Shown one piece after another: positions 20,201 to 30,700 of a stretch of DNA of 64,000 nucleotides. The DNA comes from Ostreococcus mediterraneus (lineage: Eukaryota > Chlorophyta > Mamiellophyceae > Mamiellales > Bathycoccaceae). The notes beneath the pieces are model-generated. The model was not told the DNA's origin and did no database searches. It saw only the letters and a program-made list of their open reading frames with translations. Positions within the stretch are counted from its first letter, which is position 1; the number at the start of each line of letters is the position of its first letter. Made by a program: the position numbers and the translations under genes. The stretch covers positions 172,167 through 236,166 of the forward strand of contig WMKK01000013.1 of assembly GCA_012295225.1 (NCBI GenBank), read 5' to 3'.

Positions 20201-21178
20201 TCGCTCAGCCTTGGAATGCACTCGCGCGCAGGTGCTTTCGATGCATTTCAACGTCGCCCCGGCGAGTTCCTTGATAAATCGATCAGGCTGCTCAGCTTGT
20301 TCTAGTTCACTTAGTACATCGTTGAAAAACGAGGCAGCAAAAAGTTGCTTGTCGATGATGGAGAGCGCTGAGTCTAGACTCGACACATCAACCTCATTCA
20401 TACCAAACTGCGGCGGGTCCGCGCGAAGGACCAAGACGGCGCGTTTGAAATTCATTAGCGCTGACCCAAGAATTTTGTTACTCCTCACCGCCTCATCAAC
20501 ACCCACAGCAATGGCCAAGGCATAGCCAAGCATGTCGAACGCCCACGAAAGTCGTACAGATTGATAAGGCGTATACGCCGCAAAAGTTGAGTAGACCACC
20601 GAAAGTTGCGTAAACAAGTTGCAAATCACAGCCCTGAGCTGATCCATGAACAGCAGCGAGTCTTGCAAGGGTTGCAACTTATCCACAAAAGCGTTCCTCA
20701 AGTACTCATCCGTCATCTCCTCCTCGCTTACCTCTGCACGTTCGCCAAAGGTGTTGAGCAGCGGATAGATTATTTCTTCAGCTATGCGCGCCAATCGTTG
20801 AACTTCTTCACCCAAGTGCGCGACTATCATCGTCGTCTTGCTCAATAACGCATTCTCGCTTGCGCATAAATCTTCCAATCGTATTCTTTCCCTAGGATCC
20901 GCGCACAACACAATCGGGTCGTCGTCTTCGTCACCACGCGTCCCAGCCGTATGGTTTGAAACACCATCCTCGCCGACGTTGTCGCTCGTCTCGCGCGTCT
21001 TGTCTTTCCACGCCGAGATGAAATCATCAAGTTCGCCCAGCGTCTGCCGCATCACACTCGCGACATTTTCCAAGTATTCTTCTGGGATTGCATCGCTCGT
21101 CGTCGGTTCTTCGTCCGCACTCGCCACATCACCGTGCGCGCGCCCATCGACGCCACTCCTCGCAACCATGGTCACCAC
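17287..21178 (-). CDS. WASHC4: WASH complex subunit 4 (SWIP/KIAA1033) homologue, five exons
   Basis: SWIP is a core subunit of the WASH complex, which activates Arp2/3 actin nucleation on endosomes. Exons read on the minus strand: 21178-19583, 19520-19382, 19320-18788, 18717-18637 and 18537-17287. All phases agree and give 1199 residues; human WASHC4 has 1173. Joined exons 4 and 5 read ALHNWK then SYTEMRNL, in register with human ALHDWATYSEMRNL. Other near-identical blocks are [26 protein letters not shown], split as [14 protein letters not shown] and [10 protein letters not shown], and [30 protein letters not shown] corresponds to FTDDGFALGIAYLL here. The four introns are 62, 61, 70 and 99 bp; the 61-, 70- and 99-bp introns are AT-rich, and the last two contain TTAATTAATTAA. 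The N-terminal 100 residues are acidic and not conserved. Confidence 0.9.
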
Positions 21179-21421
21179 CGCGACCGACGACGACGACGAC
21201 GACGACGAGTAGATTCACGTAAAACCCTCGTCCTCGTCCTCGTCCTCGTCGTCGATAGTCACTCCACGTTCGCGCACTCCCTCGTCACCGTGTCTCGTCG
21301 CTCGCCCGCGCAAGACCGTTGTGGCCACCACGAGCTGACCAGACGGACCGATGTCGTGGGTGCGTGCGTTGCGTGCGACGCGACGACGCGGCGACGACAC
21401 TGCGACGCGACGGAGGTGGAT

Positions 21422-23692
21422 ATGGAGACATCGCACGACGACGGCATCGACGATGGGTATGGGTACGGGTACGGGTACGACGACGACGACCGAGCCGCCG
21501 GGAGCCACCCGCCGTCGCGGTCGTCGCGGTCGAGGTCGCGGTCGAAAACGTTAGTGCGCGCGGGGAAACGACGACGGGCGGCGGCGTGTGCGCACCAAGA
21601 CGCCGATGCTCGAGTACACGATGGTGAACACGCGACGACGACGACGATGACGACGACGACGACGACGACGAATGAGAAGAATGCAATCGTATTACCTCGC
21701 ACATCCGCGCCATGGTTCTCGCGCACGCTTCGAGTGGATGAAGAAACCCCGTTTGAGGTGTACTACAAGCGTCAGCACATTGTACGCGAGGAGGAATGGG
21801 CAGAGTTTCTAAGATATTTACGCACGCCCTTACCGGTGACGTTTAGGATGAATCGAATGGCGAGTAGACGAGAAGAAGTTAAGCAAGCTCTAGATGCCTC
21901 GCGAACGTTTCTGCAAAATGCTCGAGAGACAAGAGATGACAGAGGACGTATCATTCCTCCACCGACGCGTCTCGCATGGTGCGATGGCTGGCAACTCGGG
22001 GTGGATAAAATGAGCCTGAAATTTAGTCGCAATCCGATGCTGAGAGACTTGCAAAGATGGCTTGTAAAGACAAACAACACGGGTGTGTTGACGCGCCAAG
22101 CCGTGGACTCTATGGTGCCAGCTGCAATTTTACAAATTGAGCCGCACCACCGCGTTCTGGATTTGTGCGCGTCACCGGGTTCGAAAACTACGCAAGCTTT
22201 AGAAGCGTTGAATGCGAATGGGGCTGAAGGATCGGCATCTGGTTGTGTCATTGCAAATGACATTAATCCCATGCGCTGTTACTTTCTCGTTCGTAGATGC
22301 TCGGCACTTGGAAACGCGACAGCAAACTTGATGGTGACGACACATCAGGCGCAATGGTATCCAAATGTGAATGTTCCAGTGAGTGACGAAGTGAACGCTG
22401 AGAGTGGCGGACGGTATCCAGAAGGATCGTATGATAGAATTATATGCGATGTACCGTGCTCTGGCGATGGCACTTTGCGTAAAAATCCACAAATATGGTC
22501 CGAGTGGAAGCCCGAATTTGCGATGACGTTGCACAAGCTCCAACTGCACATTGCTCAACGCGGAGCCGCTTTACTCAAAGTTGGCGGGTACATGGTGTAC
22601 AGTACGTGTTCATTCAATCCCGTAGAAAACGAAGCCGTCGTAGCAGAGCTCATTAAGCGTTGTGGTGGCGCAATTGAAATCGTGGACGCGTCAGATAGAG
22701 TTCCTGAACTGCTCCGACGACCCGGATTATCAACATGGCGAGTGGTAACCATGGTCGAAGGCGACGTGGTCGAATATCCCAAATATGAAGATAGCCAAAA
22801 ACCATCAGTACCAATCGGATTGAAGCGAAAATTTGCAAAATCAATGTGGCCGCAAGAGCAAGAAGCACCAAAAGATGCGCCTCCTCCTCAGAGCAGAGTT
22901 GGCGTGCTAGGCAAGCGTATCATGCGAGGTCCAAGCGCCACGAGCAAAAGTACGGGTTTGGAACACTGCATGCGGCTCGTACCCCATTTACAGGACATGG
23001 GTGGATTTTTTGCAGTCTTGTTGAAGAAAGTTGCGCCAATTCCTGGGCCTAAAACAGCGACAAAGAATGACAAGGCAGATGCACATTCGGGATATTCGCG
23101 CACTGCGCCGAAACATTCGTATTCAAAAGTTTCGATTAAGTTGGTTAAATCTCTCGCGAAAGATTTCGGATTGGGAGAGGATTTCTCGAAAAGTATTGCA
23201 AAAAATCTCTTTTCCCGCTCCGAACAAGATAAATCTGTAGTTTACATCGCGGACGGCGTGAAAGATCACTGTATTGATTCAATCGGCGCTGAGCGAATGA
23301 AGTGCGTATGGTCGGGGGTGAAAATTTGGGAGAAATCAGAGCGCGATAACTTTTACATGTTGACACAAGATGGTATGCAGATCATCGAGCCATTCATTAC
23401 AAAGCGGCGTGTTGAACTATCGCGATCAGAACTGAAAAGTGTACTGAATACTCTTGGACGCGAAGTGCCACTAGAAACTTTCGCTCCAGCTACGCGCGAC
23501 GCAATTCGCGCGCTCGCACCTGGTTCGCTTGTTGTTTCCCTCAAAGGAGGTAATAGGAACTTGAAACTGCCCATCGTGATCAATTATACGGATAACGATG
23601 CGCTTAAACTGATTTGGCGATACAGAAAAGGTTTGGAACAGGCGCCAAAAGTCAAAATAAAATCGTTGTTGACGGCGCTCGATGGGATTTGA
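21422..23692 (+). CDS. NSUN2: NSUN2/Trm4-type RNA cytosine-5 methyltransferase
   Basis: AdoMet-dependent enzyme that makes m5C in tRNA and other RNAs. From ATG 21422 the protein has 756 residues, close to human NSUN2 (767). The frame is open upstream to 21134 but that overlaps the WASHC4 start on the other strand. The N-terminus is low complexity: a Gly-Tyr repeat, Arg/Ser pairs, then poly-Thr from an ACG run. The NSUN2 domain follows: PFEVYYKRQHIV, FRMNRMAS, AdoMet motif VLDLCASPGSKTTQALE, catalytic-region DVPCSGDGTLRKN (Cys near residue 346) and the second Cys in MVYSTCSFNPVENEAVV (near 395). Both catalytic cysteines are therefore present. Residues after 550 match the long C-terminal extension of NSUN2 rather than bacterial RsmB. 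Confidence 0.92.
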   Translation: METSHDDGIDDGYGYGYGYDDDDRAAGSHPPSRSSRSRSRSKTLVRAGKRRRAAACAHQDADARVHDGEHATTTTMTTTTTTTNEKNAIVLPRTSAPWFSRTLRVDEETPFEVYYKRQHIVREEEWAEFLRYLRTPLPVTFRMNRMASRREEVKQALDASRTFLQNARETRDDRGRIIPPPTRLAWCDGWQLGVDKMSLKFSRNPMLRDLQRWLVKTNNTGVLTRQAVDSMVPAAILQIEPHHRVLDLCASPGSKTTQALEALNANGAEGSASGCVIANDINPMRCYFLVRRCSALGNATANLMVTTHQAQWYPNVNVPVSDEVNAESGGRYPEGSYDRIICDVPCSGDGTLRKNPQIWSEWKPEFAMTLHKLQLHIAQRGAALLKVGGYMVYSTCSFNPVENEAVVAELIKRCGGAIEIVDASDRVPELLRRPGLSTWRVVTMVEGDVVEYPKYEDSQKPSVPIGLKRKFAKSMWPQEQEAPKDAPPPQSRVGVLGKRIMRGPSATSKSTGLEHCMRLVPHLQDMGGFFAVLLKKVAPIPGPKTATKNDKADAHSGYSRTAPKHSYSKVSIKLVKSLAKDFGLGEDFSKSIAKNLFSRSEQDKSVVYIADGVKDHCIDSIGAERMKCVWSGVKIWEKSERDNFYMLTQDGMQIIEPFITKRRVELSRSELKSVLNTLGREVPLETFAPATRDAIRALAPGSLVVSLKGGNRNLKLPIVINYTDNDALKLIWRYRKGLEQAPKVKIKSLLTALDGI

Positions 23693-23751
23693 AAATCAAT
23701 AGAAATAGTGTGCTAGAGCTTTCTTGTAAATTAGATGTATGCTAGTTGAAT

Positions 23752-24580
23752 TCACTTGTCTTCCAGCTTTGCTATTGCTTTCGTCGCCGCTGTTTGAAAG
23801 CCATCTGCTTGGGACTGCGCGTTTGATGCCGCTGCACGCATTTTCAAAGCGAAAGTAGTCATCTTTGCATCCGCGCCGTTGACGGCGTTTTTACATGTAA
23901 AAGACACTCCCTTTCCGCCTTCCATCAACTTGAATTTCTGCCCTTTGAAAAGTGCGGCGTTGAGCATCAAACGGTAGTTACCTTTCGCGCGCATGACTAG
24001 TCGAGAGCCGCTTTCGCCCTCGTTCAATCTTAAATCTCCACGCCCGCGTTCAACCCATTGAGCGCCTTTCTCGGCGTCTACTACATACTCAAACAACGCT
24101 CCTTCGGTGCGGAACGCGCACGTCTCATCCTCTTCACCAGTTTTCGTTTCCACGACTTCTAACTCCACCACGGGCTTAATGTTATCGTTCGCCAATTCAG
24201 CTTCTGGATCGTCTTCACCTTCCTCTTCATCGCCGTCAGCTTTCTTCCCAGCGCCGAACAGCGCGACTGGAGCCTTCGCGCCACCAAACACCGGAGCACT
24301 TGGAGCGCTCGCAAATCCACTCGTCGTCGTCGTCGATGCGGCGGCGGCAAATCCACCAAACCCGCCTCCTGTGCTTGTTGCTTTTAATCCTCCAAACCCA
24401 CTGAAACCCGCGCCAGTCAACGCCGAACCAAAGCCACCCGTCGATGCCGCGCCTCCAAACACTGGCGCCGCTTTCGTGTTCTTGTCCTCATCCTTGTCCT
24501 TGTCTGTCGTCGTCGTTCGTTCATCGTCTTTAACGTCGCCAGCACTCGGAGCTAGATCTTTGGAATCTTTCGCCTCATCA

Positions 24581-24618
<38 letters not shown>

Positions 24619-24846
24619 GTCAATCTTCCCGCGCACTTCTCTCGTGGTGTCCTTGCCATCCTCATCCACGCCTTCGCGCGTGCGTCGCTTCTCACCCACG
24701 TGCACGTCGTGTATGATGACGGTTTTATCGTCATCTAACGCATGTGTGGGTGCAGTACCCACACAATCGTCCTCATTCGTTGCCATCGTCGTCGTCGTCG
24801 TCGTCGTCGTCGTTTGAGGCGTGTGAGGCTTGGACACGATCGACAT
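23752..24846 (-). CDS. Nup50-like nucleoporin with FG repeats and Ran-binding domain
   Basis: Nuclear-pore or transport cofactor. The middle (about residues 130-200) holds FG-type repeats: VFGGAA, GGFGSA, GFSGFGGL, GGGFGGF, VFGGAKA and LFGAG. An acidic linker leads into a C-terminal Ran-binding domain (about 225-345) with ETCAFRTEGALFEYV, QWVERGRGDLRLNEG and GNYRLMLNAALFKG, the last being the conserved RMLNA-type patch. The order FG region then RanBD fits Nup50 and RanBP3. The N-terminus has two poly-Thr runs from CGT/ACG triplets (about residues 12-20 and 75-90). An ATG at 24786, after the first Thr run, is an equally good start. It is divergent from the PNGase gene, 138 bp apart. Confidence 0.8.
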
Positions 24847-24984
24847 CGATCTCGCGCCCCACGCGGCTGCCCATCACCTGGGGAACCAATACTCATTCGT
24901 GACGTCAGTCGCACGCACGTCACGAAACGTGTCGCACACATCGCATGCGGTGTTGATTACGCGTGTTCGTTGCATCACTGTCAC

Positions 24985-24985
24985 A

Positions 24986-25024
<39 letters not shown>

Positions 25025-26076
25025 ATGCGACCAAGGAGGCGATTGCGCGCGTGGCGCGACGGACGTTTGCGTCGTTAGAACCCGAGATGCGTCGCCAACG
25101 CGAGAGATTTGAACAACGATTACGAAGTGGAATTGATACAGTGATGAAATATGAAGACGACGTGTGTCAGGTGTGTGCGTTGAGCGTGATACCAGTGGAA
25201 GAATTACGCGCCAAGGGACGAGCGTTGGCGAGCGACGGCGCGGTAACCGACGCGGCGCCAGCGGCGGTTGCCGAAGCGACAGAGCCGACGTTGACAGAGC
25301 TGACGATGAGTGTTGAAGATGGAACGTTATTAGCGCTTTTAGCGTGGTTTAAAAACGATTTCTTCACGTGGGTGAATGCTATAAAGTGTGAAAAGTGCGA
25401 CGTAGATATGACGTACACGCGCACGGATTCGGCAACCACCGATGAAGAACGAGAAGGCCAGGCTGGGCGAGTTGAAGTGTATTCGTGCGCGTCATGTTCG
25501 GCGTTGGCGAAATTTCCACGGTTCAACTCACCGGTTAAACTTTTAGAGACTAGACGTGGACGATGTGGGGAATGGGCGAATGCATTTACGTTGTGCGCGC
25601 GAGCGATGGGCTACCGGGCGCGATGGTGCCTCGATTGGACGGACCATGTGTGGACGGAGGTGTGGAGCGAAAATCAACGAGCGTGGCTGCATTGCGATTC
25701 GTGTGAAAATGTTTGCGACAAACCGTTGTTGTATGAACAAGGATGGGGTAAAAAGTTGACGTACGTCATCGCATTTTCCGTCGAAGGCATCGTCGATGTG
25801 ACGCGCCGTTACGTCAAAGATATGAACGTCGTCAGGCCCAGACGTGGCGAAGTGTATGAGGTTTGGTTGAAGCAGACGTTGAAATCACTAACGGATGAAC
25901 TTAGAATAAAGCGCGGGTTCTTGCCCGACGAGATTCAACATCTCGAACGAGAGGATGCGCGCGAACAAGAGGAACTCAGTCTTGACGCCAAGGATGTCGG
26001 CGAATCGCTTCCGGGGAGGCGCTCTGGAAGTATAGCCTGGCGTCGCGCTCGGGGTGAGCTTGGTAATGATAGCTAG
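24985..26076 (+). CDS. PNG1: peptide:N-glycanase (PNGase), transglutaminase-like fold
   Basis: Cytosolic amidase that removes N-glycans from misfolded glycoproteins exported from the ER. The protein has 363 residues from ATG 24985, opening with poly-Thr encoded by (ACG)n; the frame upstream runs into the antisense of the neighbour. A zinc-binding pair is seen as CEKCD and CASCSAL. The catalytic triad sits in RRGRCGEWANAF (Cys), DWTDHVWTEVWS (His) and WLHCDSCENVCDKP (Asp), followed by LLYEQGWGKKLTYVIAFS. The core is about the size of yeast Png1 (363 residues). No PUB or PAW domain is present, unlike animal NGLY1. Confidence 0.9.
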
Positions 26077-26120
26077 AAATTGTTTGTCTAAATATAATAA
26101 ATCGCTGCTGTAATAATGTG

Positions 26121-27596
26121 CTAAATTCGTGGCGCGCGCTTCGGCCCTCTTAAGGAGTGCATCAACGCCAGGACGACGGAGAAGAGCGCCAACGCATTTG
26201 CTTGGTGCGCCGAGCCGAGTTCAACAGGGACGTGATAGAGTAAAGTCGCGACCCCGAGAGTCACTTGTCCAGCAGTCGTCGCAAGGAGTGCATGTAAAAG
26301 CATGCGTGATTGTGGATGTAAAGCACTGGACCCTCGATGACCGAGCCACACGGCAGATACCGCGGTCAACGTCGTCAACGCCAACACTCGATGGTCGAAC
26401 TGCACGGCCGCGGTATTTTCAAAAAAGTTTCTCCAACCTTTTTGTTCCCATTGCGCCCAATATTCATCCGGAATGACTTTTCCACCCATCAAAGGAAATG
26501 TGTTGTATGCCCGCCCAGCATCCATGCCCGCGACGTACGCACCAGAAATAGCTGTGACGCCGATGAGGCCGGCGAGTGGGTGCACGACGCCCCGCAGGTG
26601 CTTGCTCGCATCAATCAACATCTTCGTCGCACCAGGACTTTGACTCGGGGAAAGCGGACTAATAACACTCAACGTGGTCCATAGCATCCCTGTGTAAATC
26701 GTAAAAGCCCCAGTCAAGTGCGTGGCTAATCGATACGGGCTCACGCGTGGGCAGTCGTATGAAAATTCTTGCTCCTCGAGCCCACTCTTCACCATCCACC
26801 ACCCAATCATTCCTTGCGTGGCACCCAAGACGAAAAACACCCCGAGTCGCTTCGCCAACGCCGAGGTGATGTATCCTTGAGACGCAAAATACGCCAACGG
26901 ACCGACAAAGTACAACCCCAAGACGCGTCCCCACATTCGGTGTCCGTATTCCATCCAATAAATAAACTTGTACTCATCCACCGTCATGCCCAAGTTTGTC
27001 TTTTTAAACTCTGGACTTTGTTTATACTTTTCAAATTCTCGCGCCCAATCGTCATCGGTGAGCGGTGGGTGTTCGTATTGAAATTTCCAATCCGTCATGG
27101 ACAATCCACTCCTTGTCAAGCGCGTGGCGCCGCCCAAGACAACCATACTAAACACCCACGCGCACCCACCCGCGAGCCACCACGCGACGCGACGCGTGGC
27201 TCGCTCACCGCCAACCACAAGCGTTGATGGCGCCACCGCGGCTACTGACGCGGAGTACATCCTTTTCACCTGTTTTGATGACGCATTGCGTTGAATGTGT
27301 TCCCAAATATTCGCTCGAGGCGCCGCAGCGCTCCAACGCAGCCTCGCGTGGCGCGCCACCGCCCCAACCGCGCTCGTCTTCTGCGTCCCCAACGCCGCCA
27401 CCGTCATCGTCGACGTCGTCGTCACTCGGTGCGCAACGGTGGGTATTCTATGCATCGTCACGTACGTCCTATGCGCCATCGACGCTGAATGCGTTGACGA
27501 CGCAGACGACACGACCGGTGAAGCGAGCGCGCGGAGCTCACCCAACACGCCTCGCAACGTCGTCATCGTCAACCGCCTCGTCGTCGTCGTCGTCAT
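26121..27596 (-). CDS. COX15: heme A synthase COX15, mitochondrial inner membrane
   Basis: Oxidises heme O to heme A for cytochrome c oxidase. The protein has up to 491 residues: a long, basic, Ser/Thr/Ala-rich N-terminus (about 130 residues) fits a mitochondrial presequence, then seven or eight membrane segments. Family landmarks are VVLGGATRLTRSGLSMTDWK, YWMEYGHRMWGR (heme-ligating His region), YRLATHLTG, HPLAGLIGVTAISGAYVAGMDAGRAYNTFP, VQFDHRVLA and GSAHQANAL. The paired conserved His residues are all present. An ATG at 27566 is an alternative start. The 5' end faces the large helical-protein gene; the two share about 184 bp. Confidence 0.92.
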   Translation of the reverse strand: MTTTTTRRLTMTTLRGVLGELRALASPVVSSASSTHSASMAHRTYVTMHRIPTVAHRVTTTSTMTVAALGTQKTSAVGAVARHARLRWSAAAPRANIWEHIQRNASSKQVKRMYSASVAAVAPSTLVVGGERATRRVAWWLAGGCAWVFSMVVLGGATRLTRSGLSMTDWKFQYEHPPLTDDDWAREFEKYKQSPEFKKTNLGMTVDEYKFIYWMEYGHRMWGRVLGLYFVGPLAYFASQGYITSALAKRLGVFFVLGATQGMIGWWMVKSGLEEQEFSYDCPRVSPYRLATHLTGAFTIYTGMLWTTLSVISPLSPSQSPGATKMLIDASKHLRGVVHPLAGLIGVTAISGAYVAGMDAGRAYNTFPLMGGKVIPDEYWAQWEQKGWRNFFENTAAVQFDHRVLALTTLTAVSAVWLGHRGSSALHPQSRMLLHALLATTAGQVTLGVATLLYHVPVELGSAHQANALALFSVVLALMHSLRGPKRAPRI

Positions 27597-27780
27597 CGCC
27601 GTCGTCGTCGTCGTCGATGACGTGTGCTCGTGGCACGTACCTCCTGTGTACGCCTCCTCCGACTACACCAACGCCTCAACGCCTCAACCGTCGGTCGACC
27701 AATGGCGTCATCGTCCTCATCGTCGTCGTGACGATGCACCAAAAAATGCGAATCGCGAGTTGTCGCAACTGTGTGACGCG

Positions 27781-30700
27781 ATGACGCGCGCCAACGACGT
27801 GCTCGTGGGTGAATGGACGATCGAGGCGTTACCACGCGTGTTAGACGTCATCGCACACACGCGATTGGGACGGGACGTGGACGAACTCGTGCGACAACGC
27901 CTGGTGGCGGGCGTGCGCGCGGGGTGCGCGAGCGGAGCGCTGCCCATGGATGTGATTGCGTTGATTTGTCAGACGTGTTGTGCGATGGTGACACGACGAC
28001 GAGGACGAGGACACAGAGGAGATAAAGGAGGAGAGGTGAGTGACGACGCGGATGATGAAAGCGACGAGGATGAGGATGGGAACGCCGACGCGGGGACGCG
28101 CGACGGAACGCGCGCTTGGATTGACGTGCTCGAGATGGTGAGTGAAACCACGGCAAAGACGCGTGCGAGCGCTGGACGCGCGACGCGTCGAGCGGGACGA
28201 TTAAATGCAACATTTGCGTCGAGCTTGATAGATGCATATATGAATAAGCCAAGCACTGGGGCAATATGCACGGCGTTGGTGCTTTTGACGAGCATCGTCG
28301 GCGCGGGAGACGAGTCAACGTCCAGCCGCGTCGTTCAGGCGGTCATTCATGTCGCGAATGCAGCTACGGAAGCAGATATATCAAATTTTATTGATGCGAG
28401 CGAAGACGAGGATGTGAGATGTTTGGTAAGTGTTCTAGTGTCGAGCAAGGACCCGTTAACGGTGGCGTCAATAAATTTGTTAAGAGTCATCACGAGTTTT
28501 AGACGAGAAGTCTATACCAGCGTCGTCGGTGGTCTCTTGCAGCAAATGCCATCACGCACAAATGCTATCGAAGCCCTGGAGCAAATTATGCAGCGCGAAC
28601 AGCTCACAACGGAAGAGAAAAGTAAAATTAGCGAGCACATTCAAAACGCCGTGAGATGCATACCAGAGCTGTCACATACCATGGGAAAAGTTGCCTCGTC
28701 ACGAGTGCTAAGAATATTGGCTCCACTGGCGACGATGAATGCGGTAAATGAATTAATCGAAAAAGATGAAATTTCCTCCGTGGTATCGGGTTTAGGTTTA
28801 GTTAAGGAAATGCTCAAGTGTGGATTGAACGTCAGCCAAGGCATGCAGGCGCTGCACCGAGTGTTAATATCAGCAGATGAACACACGCCAGTTCAACAAA
28901 CGGTGTTTGAAATTATTGCATCATCACTGCAAGACGGAGTGTCAATAGATGCGTCTGTTCTCGAAAAAGCAGAAAGTAAAGCGATCGAACGCAGCACTGA
29001 ATCGCTTAATATGATTCGAAGTCTTCTCACAGATGGGCAGTGGTCGTATGGACTCGACGAAAGTATCTGTTGTTCCGTGGCGAGCGCTCTCAATTTAATA
29101 TGCGCGCTTAGTACGGAACAAGCATCTACGCCAAACGCTCGTGTTATTCGAGAGGGGGTGGAGACGATATGCGTGTTACGCGAAACATTAAAGAAGACAA
29201 TGGAGCAACAAAACGGTGCGTTCGAGGTTGAGGTAGACAATGACAGCGTTGCAGATGACGCTGAAAACTGTCCGTCAGTTCTACTGCCACTAGCACCACT
29301 CCGATTGATGGTTGAGACAGTCCTCGATGCAATCTTGTCTCACTCAGAACAGTTCAAACACATTCTTGATGACATACAACTGGGACTAGCAGGTTCGTGT
29401 TCTTGGGAAAGCTGGATTATTACTCTTTTGCTCGACACACACCTCAAGTTATCGCAGTTACAACCAAAACAAGATTGTGTTTCCGTTCTGTCTGTCAGTG
29501 GATGTTCAAGTTTACTCGTTCTCGCGGTCGAGTTTGGTGATACAGAGTGGTCTTTAGAGCAGCGCTTTCACGTCATGACTCTTTGTGGTGAAGTTTTGAA
29601 AACGCACTTTTCCTCTGAAGACGAGCGATGCACACTGCTGTTGGATTCATGCGCTAGTCAATGTTTAGACACTTTGCATGAGCACTGGTTCGCGTTCAAT
29701 AATGGTAAATTGCGCTCTGACGTGCTATCGGTGAAAGGCACGATGATGTCTCTGCAAACACTGCAAAGTGTTTGTTGGGTCGCTATTAGTAGATCAACGA
29801 AAGCCTCACTTGAGAAGTCACCAGCTCTTGAATCGATCCAGAGCTTAATTTCAAATGCATTGAACGATAAGGTATTGGAGAGAGGTGTGAAGTCAGTCGT
29901 TGCCTTTGCAAAACCTCATCTTAAAAGGAACAGTGTCATCAACGCTGGGCGTGCGAGCACAAAGTCACCGATTTCTAGCATGGTTGCGCTCCTCATCTCG
30001 TCTCTTCATCATCAGGTACAACAAACGTACTCTTTAGATGAGCCACTTGAAAGCTGGGATTCAGTCATATCGGAATGCCTTGTACTATTAGACATATTAC
30101 TTCCAATGACAGCGTTTGAGCTGAATGAAAATGAGCTTGTGGAAAATGCCGTGTTGATGTTGGAAAATGTGGTGATCCAGTTCCGTGAGTTACCGGCGCA
30201 AGTCATTTGCGAGATCACGCGCTCTGTATTGAAGTTTCACGAACAGCGCTCAAGTCTACCAGATTGCCTGAAAACAGCTTCGCGCATGCTCAAAATAGCA
30301 ATGCGATACACTCTTGATACGCTTCCGAGTTTCCCGCAGCAGTTGATAACATTGATGATTGCGGTGAATGACATTGTATTGAGATTGACCAAGCAAGGAA
30401 ATGGTGTTGATCTTTATTCTATGCGCGATGCGTTTGTTTCTTTAACGTCCGTTCTGGTGAAAATTAGTAGTATCTTGATGCGTGATGTCTACGAAAAGCA
30501 AAGTGTGTGCGATGGCGTGGCAAATTTTCTTACCCTCGTCAACAGCGCAATGTATCAGAGCATAGAAGCAGCGTCAGAGCTTTGTTTGGCACAAAACACT
30601 GCAGCTAATATCGATGGTCAGCGTATAGATGCAGCTTTGGTTTTAGCTGGCGCTCGATTGCATCACAGTACGGCGAAGATGATAGAGTTGTTTCCGCTCA

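Noticed and set aside
27295-27780. 162-codon upstream extension of the large helical protein
   Set aside because: It lies antisense to the COX15 presequence and its translation is low complexity, rich in Val and Asp from CGT/GTC triplets. ATG 27781 gives a cleaner start.
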